Assembly: GCF_000732925.1 (NCBI RefSeq)
Contig: NZ_CP008953.1
Span: 8,611,001 to 8,675,000 of the forward strand
Reading direction: 5' to 3'
Length of the DNA: 64,000 bases
Origin: Amycolatopsis japonica
Lineage (GTDB): Bacteria; Actinomycetota; Actinomycetes; Mycobacteriales; Pseudonocardiaceae
Shown in pieces: positions 42,673 through 53,484 of the stretch (the stretch's first letter is position 1; each line of letters begins with the position of its first letter). The position numbers and the translations under genes are program-made. A model generated the notes under the pieces. It made no database searches. It was not told the DNA's origin and saw nothing but the letters and a program-made list of their open reading frames with translations.

Positions 42673-43353
42673 ATGAGCGTAACGGAGGGCCTTCGGGTGC
42701 GCGGAATAGTGGTGGTCTGTCCGGAGGGCGAGCCCACACTCCCGGAGATCGACGACGTCGAAATGGTGCACGTCCCGAGCCGTCCCGGCAAGGCGGATAT
42801 CGACCCCTTGCTGGGGGAACACGATCATCTCGTGGTCGCGGGCACCGATGCCGACCTCGCGGCGGTCGCGCTGCGGCTGTTACGAAAAGAACAGCTCTCG
42901 GGCGTGTCGCTCGGCTTCGTGCCTTCCTCGCCGGACTCCGACGTCGCCCGCATCTGGAGCCTGCCGACGCAGCCGCTGCGCGCCCTCTCGCTCGCGTTGC
43001 GCGGCGAGGTCGACCCGGTGCCGCTGATCCGCGACGACACCGGCGGCGTGCTGGTCGGACGCGGGGTGATCGGGATGATCCGCGGGGTGGCCTACTGCGA
43101 CGAGCACACCGTCCTGCGCGGCCCCGCGCGCTCGATCGAGGTCGAGCCGGACACGAGCGGCCCGGGGCTGATGGTGCGGGTGACCAAGGGGACGCTGTTC
43201 AAGCGGCCTTCGACGCAGTACGCGCGGGCGTTCCAGCTCGGCTGCATCCCGACGCGGCCGAGCAGCGACGGCGTCGCGCATCCGCGGGCGATGAGCCGGT
43301 GGACCTGGTACCGGCACACTGAGGACCTCAGGCTGGTGCGCGGGCTGGATTAG
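42673..43353 (+). CDS. Conserved protein of unknown function divergent from purA
   Basis: A 226-aa cytoplasmic protein. The first half has an alternating beta-alpha pattern with VVVAGTDADLAAVALRLLR, which resembles the nucleotide-binding loop of diacylglycerol/NAD kinases with the GDGT motif altered to GTDAD. The second half is basic and beta-rich (GVIGMIRGVAYCDEH, FKRPSTQYARAFQ). From memory, mycobacteria also carry a divergent conserved gene of this size beside purA (Rv0358). ATG at 42673; only 54 nt separate it from purA. Confidence 0.8.
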   Translation: MSVTEGLRVRGIVVVCPEGEPTLPEIDDVEMVHVPSRPGKADIDPLLGEHDHLVVAGTDADLAAVALRLLRKEQLSGVSLGFVPSSPDSDVARIWSLPTQPLRALSLALRGEVDPVPLIRDDTGGVLVGRGVIGMIRGVAYCDEHTVLRGPARSIEVEPDTSGPGLMVRVTKGTLFKRPSTQYARAFQLGCIPTRPSSDGVAHPRAMSRWTWYRHTEDLRLVRGLD

Positions 43354-43538
43354 GCCGTTCGGCTCAGAACCTTCAGCTGGACTTTCCGAAGATTTTTCGG
43401 CGACGGCCACCCTGTCCTACCTGCTCGTGACACCCTCCGTTCACGAATAGCCAGCAGAGTGTCATCCGATGGTGTTGCGTGGGTCATATCGGTGCCGCAT
43501 GGTGACCAGGTCCCCAAACCTGACACGGAGGCAGCAAT

Positions 43539-44177
43539 ATGCCAACTGCGCTTGCTGTTCGTCGCTCCTTCACCGTTCTCGCCGTCTCGGCGATCGTCTC
43601 CGCGGGCGTGGTGGGTGTCGCCGAAGCGACACCCCCGGGCATCCCGTCGGCCTCGACCGCCAAGACCCAGCTCGCCGCGCTGACCGTCAAGCCGGACGGT
43701 TCGTCGACCGGGTACAGCCGCGACAAGTTCCCGCACTGGTCCGACCAGGGCAACAGCTGCAACACGCGTGAGGTCGTGCTGAAGCGGGACGGCACGAACG
43801 TTCAGCAGGACAGCAGTTGCGCCGCCGTCTCCGGCAGCTGGTTCAGTCCGTACGACGGGGCCACCTGGACCGCTGCGTCCGATGTGGACATCGACCACGT
43901 CGTCCCGCTGTCCGCCGCGTGGCGCACCGGGGCGTCTTCGTGGACCACCGCACAGCGCCAGGCGTTCGCGAACGACCTCAGCGCGCCGCAGCTGATCGCC
44001 GTCACGGACAACGTCAACCAGGAGAAGGGCGACAAGTCGCCGGACGCCTGGAAGCCGCCGACCGTCGGCTACTGGTGCACCTACGCGAAGATGTGGACCA
44101 CGGTGAAGTACAAGTACAAGCTGAGCATCAAGTCGGCGGAGAAGACCGCGCTGACGGACATGCTCAACCGCTGCTAG
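43539..44177 (+). CDS. Secreted HNH-type nuclease (DUF1524-like)
   Basis: A 212-aa protein with a signal peptide (RRSFTVLAVSAIVSAGVVGV, cleavage near AEA) and a C-terminal HNH/GmrSD-type nuclease fold. The catalytic motif is DIDHVVPLSAAW (His120), followed by LIAVTDNVNQEKGDKSPDAW with the Asn and Lys of the finger. Cys residues suggest disulphides outside the cell. Likely degrades extracellular DNA for nutrition or competition. GGAGG lies 7 nt before the ATG. A family D hairpin follows. Confidence 0.9.
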   Translation: MPTALAVRRSFTVLAVSAIVSAGVVGVAEATPPGIPSASTAKTQLAALTVKPDGSSTGYSRDKFPHWSDQGNSCNTREVVLKRDGTNVQQDSSCAAVSGSWFSPYDGATWTAASDVDIDHVVPLSAAWRTGASSWTTAQRQAFANDLSAPQLIAVTDNVNQEKGDKSPDAWKPPTVGYWCTYAKMWTTVKYKYKLSIKSAEKTALTDMLNRC

Positions 44178-44184
44178 ACCCCGC

Positions 44185-44243
44185 AAGTACATGAAGGCCC
44201 CCTTCCTTGCGCCTAGGTACATGAAGGGGGCCTTCACGTACTT
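44185..44243. repeat. Family D hairpin after the HNH nuclease gene
   Basis: 20-nt arms AAGTACATGAAGGCCCCCTT (44185-44204) and 44224-44243, with one C/T difference. The loop contains GTACATG, the start of a second arm, so the right half reads as a shifted copy. It lies 7 nt after the stop, before the importer operon. Confidence 0.83.
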
Positions 44244-44384
44244 TCGGCACTGTCAAGCGGAAACGTGGGACGTTTCGCGGGCTGGGAGCCGGGTTCAGCA
44301 TGTGGGCGGGGCTCAAGGCCGTGATTAGCGTGATTCGGGTAGGCGCAAGAGAAAGCGCCCCCGTTCCCCGCTGGAGGCCACCCG

Positions 44385-45992
44385 GTGTCCCGTACCGCCG
44401 CCACTTCCTTACTCGCCCTCACCGCGATCGTCGTCACTGCTTGCTCCTCCGCGGGTGGTGCGACGGGCGCCGACGCCGGGCCGCCCAAACCCGGTGGCAC
44501 GCTGCGACTCGGGATCTCGTCGAGCCCGGACTGCGTCGACCCGCAACAGGTCGGCACCAACGCGTCGCTCAACGTCGGCCGTCAGCTGGTCGATTCGCTG
44601 ACGGATCAAGACCCGGCCACCGGCGAGATCAAGCCGTGGCTGGCCGAAAAATGGGAGAGCAACGCGGATTCGACCGCGTTCACCTTCCACCTTCGTGACG
44701 GCGCGACCTTCTCCGACGGCAGCCCGGTCGATGCCGCCGCGGTCAAGACGAGCTTCGACGCGATCAAGGCGCTCGGCCCGAAATCACAGCTCGGCTCGGG
44801 CTATCTGGCCGTCTACAAGGGGACGACGGTCGTCGACCCGAAGACGGTGAAGATCGAGTTCTCCGTTCCCAGCGCACAGTTCCTGCAGGCCAGCTCGACG
44901 ATGTCGCTCGGTGTCCTCGCGCCCGCCGCGTACCAGAAGACCGCCGACCAGCGTTGCCAGGGTGACGGCCTGATCGGCTCCGGCCCGTTCGTTTTCGAAA
45001 GCCTGAAGCAGAATCAGGAGATCGTCCTCGCGAAACGCAAGGGCTACAACTGGGGTTCGTCGCTGTTCAAGCACCAGGGCGAAGCGTACCTCGACAAGAT
45101 CGCCTACAAGATAGTGCCGGAACCCGGTGTACGCACCGGAAGTCTCGCGTCCGCCCAGCTCGACGCGATCACCGACGTCCAGCCGGTCGACGAGCCGCAG
45201 TTCACCGGCAACGGTTTCACCGAGCCCACGCGCCCGAACCCCGGCGTCGTGTTCAACCTGCACGCCAACGTCACCAAGGGCGTGCTCACCGACGAAAAGG
45301 TCCGCCAGGCGGTGGTCAAGGGCATCAACCGGCCCGAGGTCACCAACACCGTGCTGACCCCGAACTACAAGCCCGCCACCAGCATCCTCGGCTCGGCGAC
45401 ACCGTTCTACACCGATCTTTCCCCGCTGCTCGCCTACGATCCGGCAGGCGCCACGGCGCTGCTGGAGAGCGCGGGCTGGCTCCCCGGACCCGACGGGATC
45501 CGCACCAAGAACGGGCAGCGGCTGACCGCGAAGGTCGTCTTCTCCCTGGTGTTCAATCAGAACAAGAGCGTGCTCGAACTCGTGCAGCAGCAGTTGCGCA
45601 AGATCGGCTTCGATCTTCAGATCGAGCAGCGCACGACGGCCGAGAGCGTGCAGATCACGCAGAGCGGGAACTACGAGTACCTCTGGTACAACACCACCCG
45701 CGCCGATCCGGACATCCTGCGCAACCTGTTCTCCACCAAGGCGAACAACCGCAGCAAACTGTCCGCGGGCAACCCCGTCGACGCGCCGCTCGACGCGCAG
45801 TCGTCCACTGTGAACCCGGCGAAACGCAAGCCCGCGGCCGAGGAGGCGCAGCGCGCGATCATCGAGCACGGCTATTCGGCGCCGGTGTTCGAGCTGACCC
45901 AGGTGCTGGCGCACGGGCCGAACGCGCACGGCGTCGGTTTCGAGGCGTCGTCCCGGCTTCAGCTGTTCGACGCCTGGCTGTCCGGCTCGTGA
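44385..45992 (+). CDS. Family 5 (peptide/nickel/opine type) ABC solute-binding lipoprotein
   Basis: A 535-aa binding protein with a lipoprotein signal (lipobox VVTAC, Cys near residue 22). The mature part has GGTLRLGISSSPDCVDPQQ and the family 5 core (EKWESNADSTAFTFHLRDG, then KTSFDAIKAL; each shortened). It binds a peptide-like or other amphipathic solute outside the cell. The GTG at 44385 has GGAGG 7 nt upstream. First gene of a tightly packed five-gene operon ending with a luciferase-like monooxygenase; its stop overlaps the next start (GTGA). Confidence 0.92.
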   Translation: MSRTAATSLLALTAIVVTACSSAGGATGADAGPPKPGGTLRLGISSSPDCVDPQQVGTNASLNVGRQLVDSLTDQDPATGEIKPWLAEKWESNADSTAFTFHLRDGATFSDGSPVDAAAVKTSFDAIKALGPKSQLGSGYLAVYKGTTVVDPKTVKIEFSVPSAQFLQASSTMSLGVLAPAAYQKTADQRCQGDGLIGSGPFVFESLKQNQEIVLAKRKGYNWGSSLFKHQGEAYLDKIAYKIVPEPGVRTGSLASAQLDAITDVQPVDEPQFTGNGFTEPTRPNPGVVFNLHANVTKGVLTDEKVRQAVVKGINRPEVTNTVLTPNYKPATSILGSATPFYTDLSPLLAYDPAGATALLESAGWLPGPDGIRTKNGQRLTAKVVFSLVFNQNKSVLELVQQQLRKIGFDLQIEQRTTAESVQITQSGNYEYLWYNTTRADPDILRNLFSTKANNRSKLSAGNPVDAPLDAQSSTVNPAKRKPAAEEAQRAIIEHGYSAPVFELTQVLAHGPNAHGVGFEASSRLQLFDAWLSGS

Positions 45993-46939
45993 CGCGGTAT
46001 CTGCTGCGGCGGATCCTGCAGGCGGTCTTCGTACTGTGGGCCGCGTTCACCGTGTCCTTCGTGATCCTCTACCTCCTGCCGGGCGACGCGGTCAGCGCGA
46101 AGCTCGGCGGGGGCGAGGCCGGTCTTTCGGTGACGCCGGAACAACTCGCCGCGGCGAAGGCGGAGTACGGACTCGACGACCCCTTGCCGCTGCAGTACGG
46201 AAAGCGGCTGCTCGCGGCACTCCAAGGGGACTTCGGACGCTCGATCGCGACGGGGGACGACGCCACGAACATGGTCGTCTCCGCCCTGCCGCCGACGCTG
46301 GCGGTGACCGGCTTCGCCCTGGTGCTCGCGATCCTGTTCGGCGGCGGGATCGCGTTCGCCGGCACCCTCACGCGGCATCGGTGGCTGGGCAACCTCCTGC
46401 TCGCGTTGCCACCGCTGGGGATCTCCCTGCCGCCGTTCTGGGTCGGGTTGCTGCTCGTGCAGTTCTTCTCCTTCCAGCTCAGGCTGTTGCCCGCGCTGGG
46501 TTCGAACGGCTTCGAGTCGCTGATCCTGCCCGCGATCACGCTCGCCATCCCGACCGGCGCGATCATCGGGCAGGTGCTGGCGAAAAGCCTCCGCACGCAG
46601 CTCGCCGAGCCCTACGCCGAGATCGCGCTGGCGAAAGGGGCCAGCCGGTCGAGAGTCCACTTCGGACATCTCCTGCGCAACGCGGCGGTGCCCACGCTCA
46701 CCATCGCCGGCGTGGTCGCCGGGAACCTGATCGCGGGTTCGGTGATCACCGAGACCGTGTTCTCCCGCGACGGCCTCGGCCGCGTGACGTCGTCGGCGGT
46801 CACCGCGCAGGACATCCCGGTGGTGCAGGCGGTGATCGTGCTCGCCGCGCTGGTGTTCGTGGTGATCAACCTGCTCGTCGACCTCGTCTATCCCCTGCTC
46901 GACCCGCGGATCCGACACCGGGAGACGGCCGATGCCTGA
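45989..46939 (+). CDS. Peptide-family ABC importer permease, DppB type
   Basis: A 316-aa permease with six hydrophobic helices, starting VTRYLLRRILQAVFVLWAAF as usual for DppB. The ATPase-docking loop is EIALAKGASRSRVHFGHLLRNA (about 211-232, slightly shortened). GTG start overlapping the binding-protein stop by 4 nt. Partner of the DppC-type permease that follows with an 8-nt overlap. Confidence 0.92.
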   Translation: MTRYLLRRILQAVFVLWAAFTVSFVILYLLPGDAVSAKLGGGEAGLSVTPEQLAAAKAEYGLDDPLPLQYGKRLLAALQGDFGRSIATGDDATNMVVSALPPTLAVTGFALVLAILFGGGIAFAGTLTRHRWLGNLLLALPPLGISLPPFWVGLLLVQFFSFQLRLLPALGSNGFESLILPAITLAIPTGAIIGQVLAKSLRTQLAEPYAEIALAKGASRSRVHFGHLLRNAAVPTLTIAGVVAGNLIAGSVITETVFSRDGLGRVTSSAVTAQDIPVVQAVIVLAALVFVVINLLVDLVYPLLDPRIRHRETADA

Positions 46940-47743
46940 CGTTCTCGTGCGCACCGGGCGCAAGCCGGGCCTGATCCTCGCGATCGCCGTGCTGGCCTTC
47001 GCCCTGCTGTCGGCGGTCGCGCCCGGCCTCTTCACCGGACAGGACCCGCTCGCCGGCGTCCCCGCCGAGAAGATGCAGGGGCCGTCGCTCGGCCATCTCT
47101 TCGGTACCGACGAGACCGGGCGCGACATCTTCGCCCGTGTCGTGCACGGCGCCGCGCTTTCGTTGCAGGCGACCGTGATCGCCGTCGTGGTCGCGCTGGT
47201 CGCCGGTTCCGCGCTCGGGCTGCTCGCCGGGTTCCGCGGCGGCGCGCTCGATTCGGCGATCATGCGCTGCGTCGACGTCCTGCTGGCGATCCCGTCGATT
47301 CTCCTGTCGCTGGCGCTGGTCACCGCGCTCGGCTTCGGGACGACCAATGTCGCGATCGCGGTCGGGGTCGCGAACCTCGCGCAGTTCGCCCGGCTGATGC
47401 GGGCCGAAGTGCTGCGGGTCCGCAGTGGCGTGTTCGTCGAGGCGGCCAGGGCGGGCGGTGTGCGCTGGACCGGCGTGCTCGGGCGGCACGTGCTGCCCAA
47501 CGCCCTCGGCCCGGTACTCGCGCTCGCGACGCTCACCTTCGGCACTGCGGTGCTGGAGGTGTCGGCGCTGAGCTTCCTCGGCTACGGCGCCACCCCGCCG
47601 ACCCCGGAATGGGGCTCGCTGGTGGCGGACGGCCGCGGCTTCCTCGCCACCGCCTGGTGGATGACGACCTTTCCCGGACTCACCGTCGCGGCCGTGGTGC
47701 TGTCCGCGAACCGGCTGTCCAGAGCGATCGAAGGAGACGTGCG

Positions 47744-47747
<4 letters not shown>
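46932..47747 (+). CDS. Peptide-family ABC importer permease, DppC type
   Basis: A 271-aa permease with about six helices. HLFGTDETGRDIFARVVHGA near residue 55 is a DppC hallmark, and the docking loop is EAARAGGVRWTGVLGRHVLP. It shares overlapping stops/starts with both neighbours (8 nt upstream, GTGA downstream), which indicates one transcript and coupled translation. Confidence 0.92.
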
Positions 47748-49317
<1,570 letters not shown>

Positions 49318-49321
<4 letters not shown>

Positions 49322-50355
49322 AGTTCGGGCTCTTCTCCCTGGTCGCCAACCATCCCGACCCAACGACCGGTGCGACGCCGACCCAGCACGAACGCCTGCG
49401 CCGGGTCGTCGACGAGGCGATCTTCGCCGAGGAACTGGGCTTCGACGCGTACGGCGTCGGCGAGCGGCACGGCGAACCGTTCCTTTCCTCGGCTCCGCCG
49501 GTGATCCTCGCGGCGGTCGCGGAACGCACGAAACGGGTCCGGTTGCTAACCACCTTGACCGTGATCAGCGTGCTCGACCCGGTGCGCGTCGCCGAGGACT
49601 ACGCGACGCTCGATCAGCTTTCCGGCGGCCGGCTGGAACTCATGATCGGGAAGGGCAACGATCCTCGGCACTTCCCGCTGTTCGGCCTCGAAGAAGACCG
49701 GCAATGGGAGTACCAGGCGGAGAAGTTCGCCCTGCTGCGCCGCCTGTTCCTGGAGGAGGGCGTGACGTGGGAGGGAGAGTTCCGCGCCCCGCTGACCGAC
49801 GTCACGACGCAGCCGCGTCCGTTCCACGCGCGGCCGCGGATCTGGCACGGCAGCGCGTCGAGCACCGAATCGACCGAGCTGGCGGCGAAGTTCGGCGATC
49901 CGCTGTTCACCGCGAACGGCTTCCACCCCAAGAAGAAGTACGCCGATCTGATCGACCACTACCGGCGGCGGTGGGCGGAGTACGGCCATGATCCGGCGGA
50001 CGCGCTCGTCGGTTCCGGCGCGGGCGGGCTCTACGTGGCCAAAACCTCGCAGGAGGCGCTGGACGGGTACCGGCCGTATTTCGAGGCGCTGATGAAGACG
50101 CCCGCGTATCAGCACAACAAGTCGGAGTTCGCCACGCTGGAGGACAAGATCGCCGGCGGTTCCGCGCTCGTCGGGAGCCCGGAACAGGTGATCGACAAGA
50201 TCGGCGACTACCACGCGTCGTTCGGGCACGAGGTGCAGGCGGTGTCGGTCGACGGCTTGAAAGCCGGGGAGGCGCGGGACGTCCTGGAGCTCTTCGCCGC
50301 CGACGTCGTCCCGATCGTGCGGAAAGAACTGCCCTCACGCGTCTGGGAAAGCTAG
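49318..50355 (+). CDS. FMN-dependent luciferase-like monooxygenase co-transcribed with the importer
   Basis: A 345-aa TIM-barrel flavin monooxygenase of the bacterial luciferase superfamily. Visible segments include MKFGLFSLVANHPDP, GFDAYGVGERHGEPFLSSAP, GRLELMIGKGNDPRHFP and RIWHGSASSTESTELAAKFG. The gene overlaps the ATPase gene by 4 nt, so the substrate is probably whatever the importer brings in. From memory this pairing resembles the family defined around Klebsiella KPN_01858; that link was not checked. A flavin reductase would be needed and is not adjacent. Confidence 0.9.
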
Positions 50356-50368
50356 TAGCTTCGAGAAG

Positions 50369-51472
50369 GTGCGCATCCTCTTCACGTGCCGCCCCGCCTA
50401 CGGCCACCTGTACCCGTTGATGCCCTTGGCGATCGCCGCCCGCGCAGCCGGGCACGAGGTGCTCTTCGGGACCGGCGAAGCGTTCGTGGACAAGGTCCGC
50501 GGGCTCGGTTTCGACGCGCACAAGGTCGGGATCTCGATCCAGGACGCCGTCGACCAGGCCGAAGGGGACGCGCTCGAGGCCATCTTCACCGCCTTCGCCG
50601 ACATCCTGCCGCAGGCGACGATCGCCGACCTGACCCCGCTGCTCCCCACGCTCCGGCCGGATCTGGTCGTCTACGAGATGAGCGACGTCGGCGCGTCGGC
50701 GGCCGCCCGCCGGGCCGGGATCGCGGTGGTGTCCCAAGTGATCGGCCGCTCGATGCCCGCCGAGCTGATGGCCGCCGCGGCGCACCGGTTCGCCCCGCTG
50801 TGGGACGGGCATCCGCCCGCCAACCTGATGCTGGGCGACGCCGCGATCGACGTGTGGCCGGACCTCGTCCGCGACCCGGAACTGACCGCGCTGCCGACGG
50901 TCTTCCGGCTCCGCCCGGTGCCGTGGAACGAGCCGGGCACGGTACCGTCGTGGCTCGACGGACGCGACCGGCCCCTCGTCTACCTGACGCTGGGCACCGT
51001 GGCCTTCGGCGCCACCGGCGTGCTGCGTTCGGCGATCGACGGCCTCGCGCGGCTGCCGGTGGACGTACTGGTCGCCCGCGGTCCCGGTGACCCCGGCGAG
51101 TTCGGCGACCTGCCGCCGAACGTCCACGTGACCGGTTTCGTGCCGCAGTCCGAAGTCCTTCCGCGCGCGGATCTGGTGGTGCACCACGGCGGAACCGGGA
51201 CCGTACTCGGCGCGCTTTCGGCCGGCCTGCCGCAACTGGTGCTGCCGCAGGGCGCGGACCAGTTCGTCAACGCGGAAATGCTGGAGACGGCCAACGCCGG
51301 ACGGGCGCTGATCGGCGACGAGGTGACCGCGGACGCCGTCGAGGAGAGGGCCAAGACCCTCCTCGACGACGCCCGCGTGCGCGAGGTGGCGGCGAGGGCC
51401 CGTCACGAGATCGCCGCCATGCCCGCGCCGTCGGAGGTCGTCCGGCGGCTGGAGGAGTTCGCCGCTCGTTAA
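50369..51472 (+). CDS. Glycosyltransferase, GT1/MGT-like
   Basis: A 367-aa GT-B glycosyltransferase. The N-terminus MRILFTCRPAYGHLYPLMPLA fits the acceptor domain of macrolide- and flavonoid-type GT1 enzymes; the donor site is near HHGGTGTVLGALSAGLPQLV and LPQGADQFVNAE. It uses a nucleotide sugar. It could modify a natural product or inactivate an antibiotic. It starts 13 nt after the monooxygenase stop; its own stop overlaps that of the convergent FAD protein by 4 bp (TTAA). Confidence 0.9.
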   Translation: MRILFTCRPAYGHLYPLMPLAIAARAAGHEVLFGTGEAFVDKVRGLGFDAHKVGISIQDAVDQAEGDALEAIFTAFADILPQATIADLTPLLPTLRPDLVVYEMSDVGASAAARRAGIAVVSQVIGRSMPAELMAAAAHRFAPLWDGHPPANLMLGDAAIDVWPDLVRDPELTALPTVFRLRPVPWNEPGTVPSWLDGRDRPLVYLTLGTVAFGATGVLRSAIDGLARLPVDVLVARGPGDPGEFGDLPPNVHVTGFVPQSEVLPRADLVVHHGGTGTVLGALSAGLPQLVLPQGADQFVNAEMLETANAGRALIGDEVTADAVEERAKTLLDDARVREVAARARHEIAAMPAPSEVVRRLEEFAAR

Positions 51473-53361
51473 GTGACCAACCGCAAGATCTCCCGCGCGA
51501 CGACGTCGTTCTGCCGGAACGGGAGCGCGTTGGTCCTCGGCCGGGTGAACGCCCCTGCCGACCGCGCCGACGTATGCGGCCCGAGCGCGAACCGGCGCGG
51601 ATGCGGGCGGCCCTCGCCGTCGAGCATCCGGCCGTCGGAGACGCGGGTGTGGATACGGCCGGCGAGCAGCCTGTCGCCGGTGACCGGGTCGAGGACGGCT
51701 TCCTCGCCGAGCGCACCGCTGTCGCGCAACTGTCGCAAAAGGACATCGGACGCCCTGGAGACGCTCGGCTCGGGAAGCCGCGCCTCGACAAGGGTTCGCG
51801 CCTCGGTCTCACCGGGGAAGCTCGCACCCGAAGCTACGAAGGCCTTGCGCTCCTCGTCGGCCGACACCCGCATTTCGGCACCCAAGAAGGAAACGAGACC
51901 CGCTTCCTGGAGCGCGAGCAGTTCTTCGAGCCGTCGCGGCGGCGGCCCGCTGGCGAAGTACGAGAAGAAACCGAGGAACCAACCGTCCAAATCGGACAGT
52001 TGTGACGCCGCGTCGAGCCGTCCGGTCTGCACCAGCGCCGGAAGCTGCCCCATCACGGAAAGCAGCGCCATGAACGCGCCCAGATCCGCGCTGTACTCGG
52101 GGTCCGCCCGGCGGCTCAAGTCCGCTTCGATGTACTCGCGCAGCTCCTTGCCGTACTCCTCGGCGGTGCCGAACTCGGCCCCCGCCATCGGCCGGTCGAG
52201 CCTGCCGAGATCGAGCCGATCGTCCGGCGCCGGAACCGCCCGTGCCACCAGCGCGTCGAGCTCGCCGGGCGCGGCGTCCGCGAAAGCGTCGGCGAAGACC
52301 GCGAAATCCATCCGCACCCGCTCGGGGTGGGCGGTGAACAGTTCGCTGTAGTAGGCCCACGCGATCTCCTTCGAGATCAGTGGCCAGACGTCGCGGCGGA
52401 AGTCGATCCGGCCGGGTACCGCGCAGAGCTTCCCGATCGCGTAGGAATCGAAGAATTTGGGCAACCGCAAGGGTTTCCCGCGCAGCCGGTAGCCGATCTT
52501 CGAGTGGTACGGCACGCCACGGCGCGAACCGACGTGCACTACGGGCTCGGCGCCGCTGGGGTGGTATTTCAGCCCGCCGCACGCCTGCTCTTCGAACCGG
52601 CCGCCGCGGCCTTCGGTCAGCAGCAGCATCAGATCGACGAACGCGAGGCCGAATCCGCGCACCAGCACCGTTTCCCCCGGCCCGATCGCCGAGTAGTCGA
52701 CGTCGGCGGTGTAGCCGGCCGGATAGTAGGCGAGGTCGTGCCGGGCGGCGAAGTCGGCCAGTGCGGTTTCGCGCTCGTCCGGTTCGGCGTCGAGATGCCC
52801 GACGGTGAACAGGACCGCGTCCACGGCGAGGGGTTCCGCCCGGTCCTCCAACCAAAGCGACTGCGGATCGCCGTCCTCCAGCCGCACCGCACGGGTCCGG
52901 TGCTCGACGACCTCGATTTCGGGCGGGAGCCCGGCGCGGACCTCGCGGTGGAACCAGGCGAGGTACGCGCTCTGCAACCGTCGAGTCGGGAAATGATCGC
53001 TTTGCAGCGCCTCGAGTTCGGCGCGCAGGCTTTCGTCGACTTCCGCGTCGAGCGCGCCCTCGCGAACCAGCCGGGCCCACTCGATCAGCGAAGGCCCGGG
53101 GCGGATCGGCCCGTCGATCTCCACGGTGTCGTCGGTGAACACGGTGACGTCCTCGGGCATGGAGTTCATCCGCAGCAACGGCGACTGCTCGTAACGCCAG
53201 ACCCGCCCGGCCCCGGCTGGGAAGGGATCGACGAGATGCACCACCAGCCGCCGCCCGCCGAGGAGCTCGGCGGCGTTGGCGCCGAGCCGTTCGAGCACGC
53301 CCACCCCGCGTGGACCGGCGCCGACCACCGCGAGTACGTAGGGAAGGTCCGCGGTGGTCAC
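51469..53361 (-). CDS. Large FAD/NAD(P)-binding protein (NAD_binding_9 type)
   Basis: A 630-aa protein whose N-terminus has a dinucleotide fold, VLAVVGAGPRGVGVLERLGA (residues 9-28), and a second Rossmann-like stretch near AVLFTVGHLDAE and ETVLVRGFGLAFVDLMLLL (cut). This pattern is that of the FAD-NAD(P)-binding PF13454 group, related to N-hydroxylases and found with siderophore or sulfur genes. The reaction is unknown. Divergent from the SsuD-like gene and next to the importer operon, so probably one pathway. ATG or GTG near 53361; the start abuts the divergent promoter. Confidence 0.87.
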   Translation of the reverse strand: MTTADLPYVLAVVGAGPRGVGVLERLGANAAELLGGRRLVVHLVDPFPAGAGRVWRYEQSPLLRMNSMPEDVTVFTDDTVEIDGPIRPGPSLIEWARLVREGALDAEVDESLRAELEALQSDHFPTRRLQSAYLAWFHREVRAGLPPEIEVVEHRTRAVRLEDGDPQSLWLEDRAEPLAVDAVLFTVGHLDAEPDERETALADFAARHDLAYYPAGYTADVDYSAIGPGETVLVRGFGLAFVDLMLLLTEGRGGRFEEQACGGLKYHPSGAEPVVHVGSRRGVPYHSKIGYRLRGKPLRLPKFFDSYAIGKLCAVPGRIDFRRDVWPLISKEIAWAYYSELFTAHPERVRMDFAVFADAFADAAPGELDALVARAVPAPDDRLDLGRLDRPMAGAEFGTAEEYGKELREYIEADLSRRADPEYSADLGAFMALLSVMGQLPALVQTGRLDAASQLSDLDGWFLGFFSYFASGPPPRRLEELLALQEAGLVSFLGAEMRVSADEERKAFVASGASFPGETEARTLVEARLPEPSVSRASDVLLRQLRDSGALGEEAVLDPVTGDRLLAGRIHTRVSDGRMLDGEGRPHPRRFALGPHTSARSAGAFTRPRTNALPFRQNDVVAREILRLVT

Positions 53362-53484
53362 GAAGCCGAAGCTACGCCGGGATTCCGGGCCGTGTGCGGG
53401 TTCTCAAGGAGCGGAACCCGTTGCCACGGCGAGGAACCGGCGCGTACTCGTCGAACAGGGGGACACGGACGAGAGGGACGGACG

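Noticed and set aside
43386..43400. CCGAA-GATTT-TTCGG as a terminator after the purA-adjacent orphan
   Set aside because: Five-base stem, too weak to list as a feature on its own.
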